This document shows, piece by piece, positions 53,531 through 64,000 of a stretch of DNA of 64,000 nt (the stretch's first letter is position 1; each line of letters opens with the position of its first letter). The DNA is from Chinchilla lanigera (Eukaryota > Chordata > Mammalia > Rodentia > Chinchillidae). Position numbers and translations under genes: made by a program. The notes under the pieces are model-generated. The model searched no databases. It had not been told where the DNA came from and saw only the letters and a program-made list of their open reading frames with translations. The stretch spans positions 290,446 through 354,445 of the forward strand of contig NW_004955484.1 of NCBI RefSeq assembly GCF_000276665.1. Reading direction: 5' to 3'.

Positions 53531-53819
53531 CACACTGTTGTATATAGATCTGACCCTGCTTAAAATCAGTTGTGGCAAAAAGAAGAAGAAAAGGCTGAAG
53601 GGTTTAAGCTCCTGGCAGCTTTTTAAATATGTTTTTAATGTTACTGCTTGTTTTTAACTATAATATATGAAACCATTAAATCTGTTCATTATGCATGGAT
53701 GAAGTATTAGCCGTCATAAGTGCGAACTTGCACCCTGGTGGGCTACAAGTAGGACAGGGCAGGTGAACAGTTCAGGGGAGCTTCCTGGCTATGCGGCTGA
53801 GCTCTGCTTTGTCTCGGCC

Positions 53820-53965
53820 ATGTCTCCCTAACCAGCTTAAACTCTCTGTGCATTTATTTCCACATTCCTAGGGAAAACTACCATTAAGAACATGTTTCAA
53901 GGATTTTGTAAGGATTGACTTAAGCACCCATTCATGTTCTGTGCTATGAATAGGGCCTGGTCTAC
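53820..53965 (+). mobile_element. MIR SINE remnant
   Basis: Text like the MIR core: TAAACTCTCTGTGCATTTAT, GGATTTTGTAAGGATTGACT, then GGGCCTGGTCTACAG. Confidence 0.5.
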
Positions 53966-54534
53966 AGATTTTCTGAAATCGGTAATGGCCGCGACATTCC
54001 ACTGAACTCAGTAATTAAATTTAGCAGCCTCGATTGTAAAGCGTGACCAGTAGGATTACTTCACTGCAGTTGCCTATGCCTACCCACAGTTTTAATCTAT
54101 TATGAACTGTTATTTTAAAAGTTGCTTGTCCTCTACAATGAACAACCAAACTTTGCCTTGGTGTGCCCTGTACTGCTGCTTCTACTGAGGCCAAGGGCAT
54201 CCTTACACCTTGATTGTTACTATGACCAAGCATCACCAGAGATGTTCCTTCTCTGTTCCTGCAGAGACGACAGTAATAGGTTATGAGAGGCACACATTAG
54301 AATAGGTACCAGGTAAGTTCTCTGGTCTCTACCCACTATTTAACTGTCAGGGCAGCAAAAGCATCTAGGTCTATGGTTTACTGGCACCTGATGATTAATT
54401 TTACCGTTTGAGATCTTAGTCTATTGAGCTTAACGACATTTTTGATACATTTATACCCATGTAAATTTATGGCAGCAGCATCATTTTTTTGTGAATTGGC
54501 AGCATGTGTACATATAATTAACATGGTCCCGTGT

Positions 54535-54985
54535 TATCTTAGTTACTTTCTCACTGCTGAGACAAAATACCTGACACTCACAAGTCAAAGGAGAAAAGGT
54601 TTATTATAGCTCACAGGGTGCAGACATTTCAAGCAATAGTCAGCTGGCTCCAAAGCAGAGCGGCACGGCAGAACGGCATCACAGAGGAGAAATAGTCCGT
54701 GGCAGGGTGGGCAATAAGGCAGCCAGCAATAAGCCTGCCTTCCATTATTTCATGTATATTTCATCCCAGATGCAAGTCTATCGGTTAGTGCCAACCACCT
54801 GTCCCCATGGTAGGACTTTCCACTACCCACACTCAATTAAATGCTAAACCAATCAGTGGACAAATCTAATTATCACACCCTTAATCCACGTTCACACACC
54901 CTAGATCCAGCCACCCCTGAAAAGCCCACCTAGGAGCACATGAGTCTTTGGGGGGACATCTAGATACAAGCCATACCATGTCTTT
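54535..54985 (+). mobile_element. Dispersed repeat, LTR-like
   Basis: Starts TTAGTTACTTTCTCACTGCT and GAGACAAAATACCTGACACT, then AAAGGTTTATTATAGCTCAC; ends GAGTCTTTGGGGGGACATCT and ACAAGCCATACC. This block order belongs to a repeat common in rodents and lagomorphs; its class is not settled here. Confidence 0.55.
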
Positions 54986-55169
54986 CTCTAAATTTTATCA
55001 ATTGAAACATATACATCAGAAGGTATATTTTTCTTATCTCTTATGTAAACAAAATCGACTTCCTGTGAAACAGATGAGAGAGAGAGAATAAATATTCACT
55101 TTATATACACATTTTGATCTATAACCAAACATCTGGATGAGTCAAAATAAACAAGCAAGAGTTTTCTCA

Positions 55170-55517
<348 letters not shown>

Positions 55518-56356
55518 TCATAAAGAGTATATTTTCATTTTTGTCATTGGATTCACAGGTGTTGTAATAATTATGCACACATATTGGAATTTGATTCAAA
55601 TTTTAGAAATATATACATTAGATTGAATTGTGACAAGCAGGCCAATAATATTAAATTATATATGACTTAACCTGGGAACATACCTTTGCTGACTGAAAAG
55701 CTAAGAACATAAAGGATGAAAATGTGCACTGTATGAAATAAATGACAACAGAAATGATGAAATGCCTTTGTATTTAAAGTTAACTACTTGCAAAGGCAGA
55801 CATATTGACCTGAAATAAAATTCTCAACCATTTATTGAGTTAAATTTCTTTTCCTATACATTGAATAGCCATATGTACATGTGTTTTAATAAATACAAAT
55901 GGATAATGTCAAAAACATTTCACAGTTTGATTTTATTTATTCTTTGCCTCATACAAGACTGTTCCCTTTATATTGATTTTTTTCTAACATTTGAGATTTC
56001 TTTTAATTGTTTACATAATAAAGAAGGATAATATTAACCATTACTGTCTAATTTTAATGGTATTCTAAATGTTTACCCAAGTGAAATAAATAGTTTTATG
56101 GACTATGAACACATATATTATATTTAAGTATTTTTCATTAATCTTTCTTTGCTGCTATAGCTGTCAACCACTATCACAATTACAAAGAATATGAAGCAAG
56201 TCAGAAGATTCTTAATTCCTATGTAATCCACGCCTTTTTTCTACCTGGGAATTTCCATTATAATTAAATATTTTCACTCAGAATATTTCTCCTTACTGCT
56301 TTGTATTCCCAAAAAAATACACTTATGTGGTATGTAAAATCCAGTATTATTTAAAA

Positions 56357-56490
56357 CTCTCAGGCATATTTTTTTTTGGTTTTTTTTTTGTTTTTTTCTC
56401 TGGTACTGGGAACCAAACTCACGACCTTGCGCTTGCCAGGCAGGCGCTTTTGCCGCTGAGCTAAATCCCCAGCCCCCTCTCAGGCATATT
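56357..56490 (-). mobile_element. Recent ID SINE with 14-bp target-site duplication
   Basis: Minus strand reads GGGGCTGGGGATTTAGCTCA to CCAGAGAAAAA and an A-rich tail. CTCTCAGGCATATT flanks it perfectly at 56357-56370 and 56477-56490. Confidence 0.97.
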
Positions 56491-59013
56491 GTAATATGCC
56501 ACTTTAAACTAATGGAGACTTTGAAGTTTCAAATTTAATATATCAAAAAAGTAATCAAATCTTTTGGAGTATTTACTTATGCATAATAATACATACATTT
56601 CCAGTACTTACAATTTGCCTATACACTATAGTGCAGGTCTACCATAATCTTGATATATTTTCTAGATTACTTATTAACCAATTTAAAATTTCAAGATAAA
56701 AATAGGAAAGATAATAGTTCAATAATAGTTGGGGGCAACTATCATTTGCCAGTAATCTGCGAATTTTATTTTCTCTCGGTAGTGTTTCTGGACACACCTC
56801 AAACTATTTCAGAGTGAAATAAATTGAGAAATGTGCCCCTAGAAAACAAAGCCAAGCAAAGCCAGAGTCTCAAGGAAAGGTCATGAAACTGTACTGAAAG
56901 CACAAGGTCGGATCATGAGGCAGCTCATATTCTGAGGTACCATGTTCAATAAGCAAGAAATTCTAAGAACAAAGAGGAGTTCACCCAGGTTAGGCTTATT
57001 AGTGTGTGCTAAGAGGCAGCCACAAGTTAATATAATGCGATACCAGAGAGAAGTTCAGCACTGAATGTTTTTGAGATGAAGTTCTAAAATAGGAAGCTTT
57101 CTGGAGAATATTTAATGCTGAATTAATGGATGGATCCATTACCAGAGGCAGTCAGCATGTTAGACACCTCTGAGAATGACAGATAAATTATCACTCTATG
57201 TCACTGTACCAGAAGTGAGATGTCGGGTTAGACTTCATGGTGATATAGCCCGGTCACTGGATGGATAATCCTCACTTTACACACAGGAGGAGGAAAGTGA
57301 GAATTCTGCAGCCGGTTTGGTCTCCCTAACTTGTGCTGCATAGTGTGTTACGCAAAGCACAAAGACTCCACAGAGGAATTTACAGAAGTTAGACACTCAG
57401 CCATCCTCCATCTGGAGAAGCCAGATTTAAAATCGGTAGCTTATAAATGATAAAACCTGGGCACAATGCTCCATCATGCAGTCTGAATTTTTGAAAAGCA
57501 CTCATTGGAGGGAGGGAATAAGTTAAAAGGCCCAGAGTGATGGATGAAAGGTGAAAGCTTTGTGGGGCAGATGCAGCGTGCTGCTGGCCCCTGAGCGGCT
57601 CTGCCTTCCCATACGGCAGCACTCTCAAGCCTGGCGTGAAGTGGAGACGGAATCCTGGCTGCTGGCTTGGTCACACCCTTCACAATGCAGCATCGCAGCC
57701 AGGTGAGACGGCCTGGCCTCTGATGAGACACCTGGAAATGTGCAGTTCAATTCAGAGAGGGCCGAAGGAGAACTGATGCGCAGTGTCTCAAAACATGGAT
57801 TTTTTTTTTACTTCAAGATAAACTGGCTGAAGAATTGAATACCTGAAAACTGCCTTCCACCTAGATAAAATAAATCCCCGTCATAAAACAGCTCTCTTCT
57901 GCACAGAACGAAAGCTTTTCCATGGTAACCAACTGCTGAAGTTTGCCCAGGACTTAGGAGAGGAACACATGACTTGCAGCTCTCATCTGGAAGAGTCCCC
58001 TCACCCACTGCCGGTTCCACCCACAAACTCGGGAGCTCTGTGCCTGTCTGTGTTCTAGAGAGTGCTGCTCTAACCTTCCTCCAGCCATTCTTTTGCCCGA
58101 ACCCCTAGGAAGCCTCAAAGGGAAAGATGATGTGTCCACTCAGAACCCTCTCCCCTGAACATCCCAGAATCCGGAATTCCTAGCCCCAAAGGCCAAAGTG
58201 GACTTCCAGAAGGATGAATCTCAATCAGGTCCGTGAGGAACAAGGCTGGTCACAGTCCTGGAAATCTTAAGATAGCCTGAATTTTCCAGCTCATGCATTA
58301 AAAAGCCTTGGGTTTAGAATTTTATTGTGGAAATGACCATGATACATCTTTTAGGAACATCTTAACAGATGTAAATGTATAAAGGAGAGAAGAGAAAGAA
58401 TAAACTAAATAAACACTGGAGAAGGCAGATGCAAGAACTCCATATAGGTCTGTGTGAATTTAAAATTAGTCCAAAACCATCCAAAATATTTTCAAAATAA
58501 TATAGTACATAAGCTATGTATCAAAATAAAAAGAATTACAGAGTGAATATGTGATAGATTTCTCAGTACCATTTCACCATGAATAAAAACAATCACTAGA
58601 GGAACGACTGCACAGAGTAGCTAAGTGCTGCTAAATCTGAACACAAAGGCTGTGAAATTTTTTGAGGATGATGACTCTGTTTTCATGATGTACAAACATT
58701 TTCATCCAGTCTTCTGGTTTTTATTTTGTATCATTTAACAAAATATCCGGATTTTTTCTCCTTATCTTTTTTTCTGCTTGTAAATCTTTTCCTTTGAGAT
58801 GAAAACTCTTGCTTAAGCTCGTCTGTATATCTTACTACTGATTAAGACAATGTGTTCTTATGGATTGCCATAACATTAGTCATATATTCTGAAAAGATCT
58901 GGTTCAGAAATGAACAAATCTTAGTGAAGGAAGCAACTGTGTCATTTAAGACTGTAGACCTCTGCCGCCTTTTGCAGTAATAGATTGTACAGGGGCTTTT
59001 ATTGTTATTGTTT

Positions 59014-59038
59014 GTGTGTATGTGTGTGTGTGTGTGTG
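59014..59038. repeat. (TG)n microsatellite
   Basis: TG units with one TA step, adjoining the SINE dimer to the right. Confidence 0.94.
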
Positions 59039-59222
59039 GTATACTAGGAATTGAACCTAGGAGCTTTGCACTGAGGTACGTCACTAGTTCCCTTTTAATT
59101 TTTTATCTTGAGACAGGGTCTCATTAAGATTCTGAGCTGTCCAGGTTGGACTCCAATTTACAACTCTCCTTCCTCAGCTCCCAGATTTCAGGGGTTACAA
59201 GTGTGCCCCACTGTGATGGCCT
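59039..59222 (-). mobile_element. B1-ID dimeric SINE
   Basis: Reversed ID half (ACTAGGAATTGAACCTAGGA) then a T-rich linker and reversed B1 half (GAGACAGGGTCTCATTAAGA, CTCCTTCCTCAGCTCCCAG). Confidence 0.85.
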
Positions 59223-60134
59223 CCTTGACTTTTTAAATTCTGGTTATCTGATTCATGGGCTACATACTCATTACCATTTCTTAGAAAATTATTTGTATTT
59301 TACTGGTGAATAAAGAAGATTAGGTGACTTCACTCAAGCTCAGAAATGAGTTTAGACAGAAGTTGCTATTAACATGCAATGAAACAATACAAAAAGGGTA
59401 ATAAAAGAAACGTACATATCTTGAAGGGAAATGTCTTACTACTAACAATCTTACCACGGCATTTCTAATGACCGAGAACATTTTGTTTTCATTTTCCAGT
59501 GGCAAGTATTCATTTCCATTTTTCAAATTTTCTTTTCCAAGCTCGCAGTCCAATGAAACACCCATGGGATGAGGAAAGGATTCATTTGTTCCAGTTCTCC
59601 AAAGGAAACGGCCTGATGGTGAAGGCTAATATTCTGATTTCATCAAGTGTATCAGTGCATCATTGTTTAGCAAAGGGACGAGATCACTACGGCTAATTAA
59701 GTTAAATTATTTGTGCACTGGCGTAATATTGTCCTGCACTGGGCAGTGGGAAAGTAACAAGGATGCTCCAGGGGAACTAAAAGTTCTGATCAGGAAGACA
59801 CTGCAATAAAATCAACCAATAAAATCAGAAGACAATGTACAGGGGCCGTCTAACATTAGGAAAATAGAACAAGGCTTGAAAGTAAGAACTGAAGAATGTG
59901 GCCAACTTAAAATAAATCTCATTGCAGAAATCGGAAACGTAAGTAAGTCCACCTTGTAGCAATGCATTTTAGATTACGATTTGTCATCTTGAGCCACTCA
60001 ACATTTCTGTGATTAAAGAGAGAAATTATTCCTTAGTATGAGCATGGATTAAAGCAGAAAGACTTCCCCAAGACACAGGAGCAGCAAATGAAGATGAAGC
60101 CTCATTACCCATGTGGCTCCATCTTTCCTCTTAC

Positions 60135-60281
60135 CTCCAAAATAATAAGTGCCACCTGAATAAATTTCAGGCCCCAGCAGAGGAGAAGCGGAGGTCACGT
60201 GGCTGTCTACTGTCAAACTCAGGTGATTTCTTTTCGCATATAGGGAGATGGAGTGCCACTGTCCATCATTCAAGCCTCCAC
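60135..60281 (-). CDS. Cntnap5: Cntnap5 window exon 1: part of laminin-G domain 2
   Basis: This 147-bp exon is the most upstream one in the window. Its acceptor is a pyrimidine run ending CCCCCAG at 60282-60288 and its donor is GTAAGA. It starts with the last two bases of a Gly codon and ends with the first base of the next Gly (phase 1-1). The peptide starts GGLNDGQWHSISLYAKRN and ends EIYSGGTYYFG. The DGQWHS block is the typical laminin-G motif in the strand before the domain's C-terminal half; the Trp and His are strongly kept in Caspr and neurexin LamG domains. The product is extracellular. A longer open frame reads through the donor into the intron, but the GTAAGA site and the fit to the next exon fix the end. 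Boundaries are inferred from consensus sites and family homology. Confidence 0.93.
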
Positions 60282-60337
60282 CTGGGGGAGAGAAACTCCA
60301 TTAGAAGAGAACTCAACTGGCTGTAACATTTACATCT

Positions 60338-60634
60338 ACGGCAGTTCTTCCTTAGCTGTGGTTACAATCCGAGACCCCTAGTGGATGCGGAAACCCTGAA
60401 TATACTGTGTTTTTTCCTATACATACGTACCCATGATAATACTTAATTTATAAGTGGCACGGTAAGAGATTAACAACAGTAGCAGAATAATTGTAGCAAC
60501 TTATTCCAACAAAACTTCCTTAAAACTTATGAATTATTTATTTCTGGAGCTTTCTACTTACTATTTTTAAGATTAGGATTGACCTTAGGCAACTGAAACT
60601 GTGGAAAGAAAAGCCACAGATAAGGGAGATTATT
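60338..60634. mobile_element. Tigger-type MITE, nearly full length
   Basis: The left end CAGTTCTTCCTTAGCTGTGG and the right end GCCACAGATAAGGGAGATTA are related as inverted ends. Between them CCCCTAGTGGATGCGGAAAC, TTTTTTCCTATACATACGTA and GTAAGAGATTAACAACAGTA follow a short mammalian Tigger-derived family. It lies only 57 bp outside the acceptor of window exon 1. Confidence 0.65.
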
Positions 60635-61099
60635 TCATAAATAAAAAAGAAACAAAAAGAAAGAGAGGAACGGGAGCCAAGTGGAAAATCAGTGCCTTTA
60701 TGTATGAACTGGTACATTATTACCTTCCCCTCCTAGGGCCTCTGCAAATAATATAAGATTCTCACACCTAGACAATGCTGAATGGTTAAAATATTTCATT
60801 ATTTGCCATGGACATAGATTTACACCTTCCATTCAAATAATTTACTTCTCAGAGGGGAGGAGTTTAGGAAGAGTATAGCTATTTCACCAAATTCTAGGTT
60901 ATACCAAATACTTTTACATAGATACTTGTTAGGATGTTACAGTAGAATATTTAGCAAACTATGTCAGGAACAAAGAATTTGAGTTGCCCTAGGCACATGT
61001 TTCCTGCTAGGTCAAACAAGACACTCCTGTATTTTACTGCTTCAACTTCCAAATTGTAAATACGTTTTTGGAAAACTTTGTAGCTGATTTCATTGTTTA

Positions 61100-61455
61100 A
61101 GTCAGCCGCCAAGAATAGGCTAAAGTGGTGTCCAGGGTTCCTATACGCAAGAAGGCTGTGATATGTCTATTGGAGGGAATACCCGTGTTCAATAACCTTA
61201 GTTCAGACATAACTTAGAATGCTGTTGGCCACAAATGCAATGTTAGTGAGGCACAATACAGCGCATACTAAATATGGTGTTTTCTAGTAACATACAGATT
61301 AAAGTTATGCACTGATTGGTAGAAAAAGTTTTGTGAACAAAGGTTCACAGAAGCCTAACCCTGTGTTTCCCTTAGAAGTAATGGTTCAGGATCCCCTAAT
61401 TCAATGTTCCTAGGACATTATAGAACATACCCATCAGAAGTAATGAGAAATCACT
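61100..61455 (+). mobile_element. Second Tigger-like end
   Basis: GCTGTTGGCCACAAATGCAA, AGAAGCCTAACCCTGTGTTT, TAGAAGTAATGGTTCAGGAT and the end TTATAGAACATACCCATCAG follow the same family, in the same orientation, as the remnant at 41750-42330. Confidence 0.6.
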
Positions 61456-63249
61456 TCTGTGTGTGTACACGTGTATGTATGTCTCTCCTCCAATTCTAAT
61501 TATATTCTTAACTTTTATATAAAGTTGCTATTATGAAAAAAATCAAGGCACTCTTATCATCTGCTCTCTGAGGCAGCCTTAGTCAGGAATCCCTGAGGTG
61601 GAGGGGCCTTTCGCTTATAAAGGGAATCATGTCCATCAGGGGGTCTATGGTTGAATTCTCAGCAGAGATGTAGAATGTAAGTGTCTCCATTGTGGATTTG
61701 CCAGTGATCTTTTCACCCACTGATTGCACAACCCTCCAAAATTCTGCAGGTGAAATTAGTAAACAAATATATAAGTACCCTGCTCAGCCCAAAGAGACTC
61801 TTTTCTGATATTACATGTGATTTCTTTTCTGCTATTACATGCAATTTCTTTATTCCCCTGAGCGAGTTTCTACAACAGACTTTCAGATCAAAAATGCATC
61901 AAAGCCCCCCTAGGTGATTTCTTTTTGCCCTGGGTGTATTTAACACACATCCTAGTTGGGTTACAGAACTTCACTGTACAGCACATCCATGAGGAGGGGG
62001 AAAAAAAAGACCCACCAAAAAAAATCAAGCTCTAGTCTGATGTGTGAAAAATACTGGGAGAGACTTGAAAACTGAGAAGGGAATGTGGGTGAGAGGCTTT
62101 TAGACATGGCTTCTCAGAGTGGATCGAAATAGGTGACTGAGCAGTGTTACATAATCCCGGAAGGACAAGGTTGGACTAAAGTAAGTCAGAAGCCCCCGAT
62201 TTGTCGTCAGTGCTTCCTTCAGGGGGTACACGAGGAGCAAAAAGCCTTGCATGCACTTGCTCCCACGTGCGGACACTTCCTTCCCTACAGTTCCCCGCCC
62301 TCCCCTACCTTGTTCTCAGTGCATGGATGAGCCCTGCGTCCTGAGCCCTTCCCCCGTCACTTCAGCTCAGCCTCTTCACTGACCCTGGAAAGGGTTTCTC
62401 AAACTATCCGTGCTCACGCACATTTCATTCTCCCACCTAGGGCAGGTTGATACTTTCAGAAAATAGGATAAAAATGAATGAGCAAAAATTAAATTACAAA
62501 GACATGTAAAACACAAGTGCCCTGATCGTGTTACAGTCAGAGCTTTTTGCTGTAATAGTTTCTAAAAGCTTCATCTCAGTCTGTGTACTTATCGTGTCCT
62601 GGATCGGTAACAGAATGTGTCCCCGAGCCAGTGCGGGCCCAGGGACCCGCTGTGTGTCGCAGCGCTCTGGGCAGCTGCTCCTGAAGCACAAACAGGATTA
62701 AATCAGGGGCTTGGGAGCCTGTGGAATAGTACTGCCAAGACAGGAGCCAGCTTATATTAAGAGCAAAAGGCCACCAGAGGAGCCCGCCTGCAATTTGGCA
62801 CTGTTAAGTGCATCCGTGGAACCAGGCAGCAAGGTATGAACTGGGGCCACGCTGGTGGAACAATCGTCAGAAAACCATTGCTAGTATCATTTGCAATGGA
62901 AATCGTTTACCTCCGAAGACTCATTACCTGGCAATGGAATTTATTATTCAAAATAAGTCATGAAAAGTCTCCAACTTACTTCAATTAAGGCTACATAATT
63001 TTAAATCAGATTCTATTTCCTTTGTAAGTAAACAACTTATTTTCACTTCCATGCTTGACCAAGCATGAGCTCCCTTTAAAAGATACGCTACAGTGAAACA
63101 GGATAAGGAGATAGAACAATCACAGAATTTACTTGTTTCTTCTTCTAATATTACACAAGTAAATGCTAATTCTATTCACTAGTTCTACACTTCATAACTT
63201 TTGGGTCTAGGGAGGGGTTATATTGCTGTACAATAATAGAATGATAATG

Positions 63250-63405
63250 ATAATAAGTTTATTGAGCCATTATTTATAAGAGGTAAATTGTACTTTGTAT
63301 GCATTATATCATTTAATCTTTGCTTTATTATTGTCTTCACTTGAAATGTGGAGGACGTGAGACTCAGAAAGAATAACAGTTACCAAAGTGGCTTCTAGCT
63401 CATAG
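63250..63405 (-). mobile_element. MIR SINE remnant
   Basis: TTATTGAGCCATTATTTATA, TATGCATTATATCATTTAAT and the later GACTCAGAAAGAATAACAG follow the complement of MIR. Confidence 0.65.
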
Positions 63406-64000
63406 TAATGGTTCTGCTTTGAGTGCATACAAACAAGACAAAACCAAATTGACTCCCAAATCTTTGCTCTTCACCTGTAAGGTAAATGGTCCCTTATGTT
63501 TTTGCTCATGTTGGGCAGTTAACTTTAAGAAGGAGAAAAATAGCTCCGGACAGTAGGAGCTCTATCAGGGAGCTGGCCAGGCTCTATCAGGGAGGCTTAT
63601 GCTGTGAGAGTCTGCTTGGCGTCTGGAGCCAGGTCTTGACATTGTCCTTAGCAACCTCGTGGGACACCAACACTGAGGAAGGCCATGCGCTCTGACTACA
63701 GTGAAATGGAGGCAGAAATCAATACTACTTCATAACCTTGTGCAAACCCAGACAAAAGTGGGTCTCCTGCAAATACTGCAAACCAAAATTATCTTCTATA
63801 GCAAAATTTTCCCTCCCATGGGTAATATGAATGACTACTGGGACTTTTGTTTTGTTGTGCTTTGCTTTTGGCCAATTATATCCACTATCTTACTAGGTAA
63901 GTCTTACAAAGACCCCTAACCGTAGAAGAACCAACACTTCCTGACAGAGTGTAATCACAGCAATTGTTTGTTTCCTCAAAACTTATCCTGAATCAATGAA

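Larger units (their letters stand above)
60282..64000 (-). other. Intron before window exon 1 (partial)
   Basis: It contains a short Tigger-type MITE (60338-60634), a second Tigger-like end (61100-61455) and a MIR remnant (63250-63405). The rest, including 61460-63240, is unrecognised. No upstream LamG2 or LamG1 exon could be found. Confidence 0.75.

Overview
The window is mammalian nuclear DNA from a rodent. It holds nine consecutive internal coding exons, all on the minus strand, of a contactin-associated-protein (Caspr/neurexin IV family) gene. The encoded peptides match CNTNAP5 (Caspr5) as I remember it better than CNTNAP2 or CNTNAP4. The rodent call rests on the SINEs: tRNA-derived ID-type elements and B1-type 7SL elements, some joined as B1-ID dimers. 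I saw no murine B2 or B4 elements, so a non-murid rodent seems likelier. I cannot name the species.

Layout, in transcript order (right to left): exon 1 of the window 60135-60281; exon 2 55171-55342; exon 3 49122-49228; exon 4 46404-46523; exon 5 36219-36416; exon 6 30901-31057; exon 7 29129-29256; exon 8 11875-12045; exon 9 10758-10976. Each is flanked by AG and GT, and every join keeps the reading frame. Together they are 1419 nt (472 whole codons plus one split codon at the outer edges). They encode the C-terminal part of laminin-G domain 2, the first EGF-like domain, the fibrinogen-like region and most of laminin-G domain 3. The gene's promoter, start codon, N-terminal F5/8 and LamG1 exons, second EGF, LamG4, transmembrane segment and stop codon are all outside the window.

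About 98% of the window is intron. It is filled with decayed L1, L2, MIR, LTR-like and DNA-transposon remnants, younger ID and B1 SINEs, and microsatellites. Notable non-coding structures are a near-perfect 84-bp x 3 tandem repeat (39963-40210), a 92-bp (AT)n tract upstream of window exon 5, a mariner-like element with long inverted arms (2586-3105), Tigger-like transposon ends, and back-to-back oppositely oriented L1 pieces.

I found no second gene, no structural RNA gene, no CRISPR array and no sign of a new biological system. Most open reading frames here are chance frames in introns or repeats. Repeat family names come from memory of consensus sequences and were not checked by alignment.
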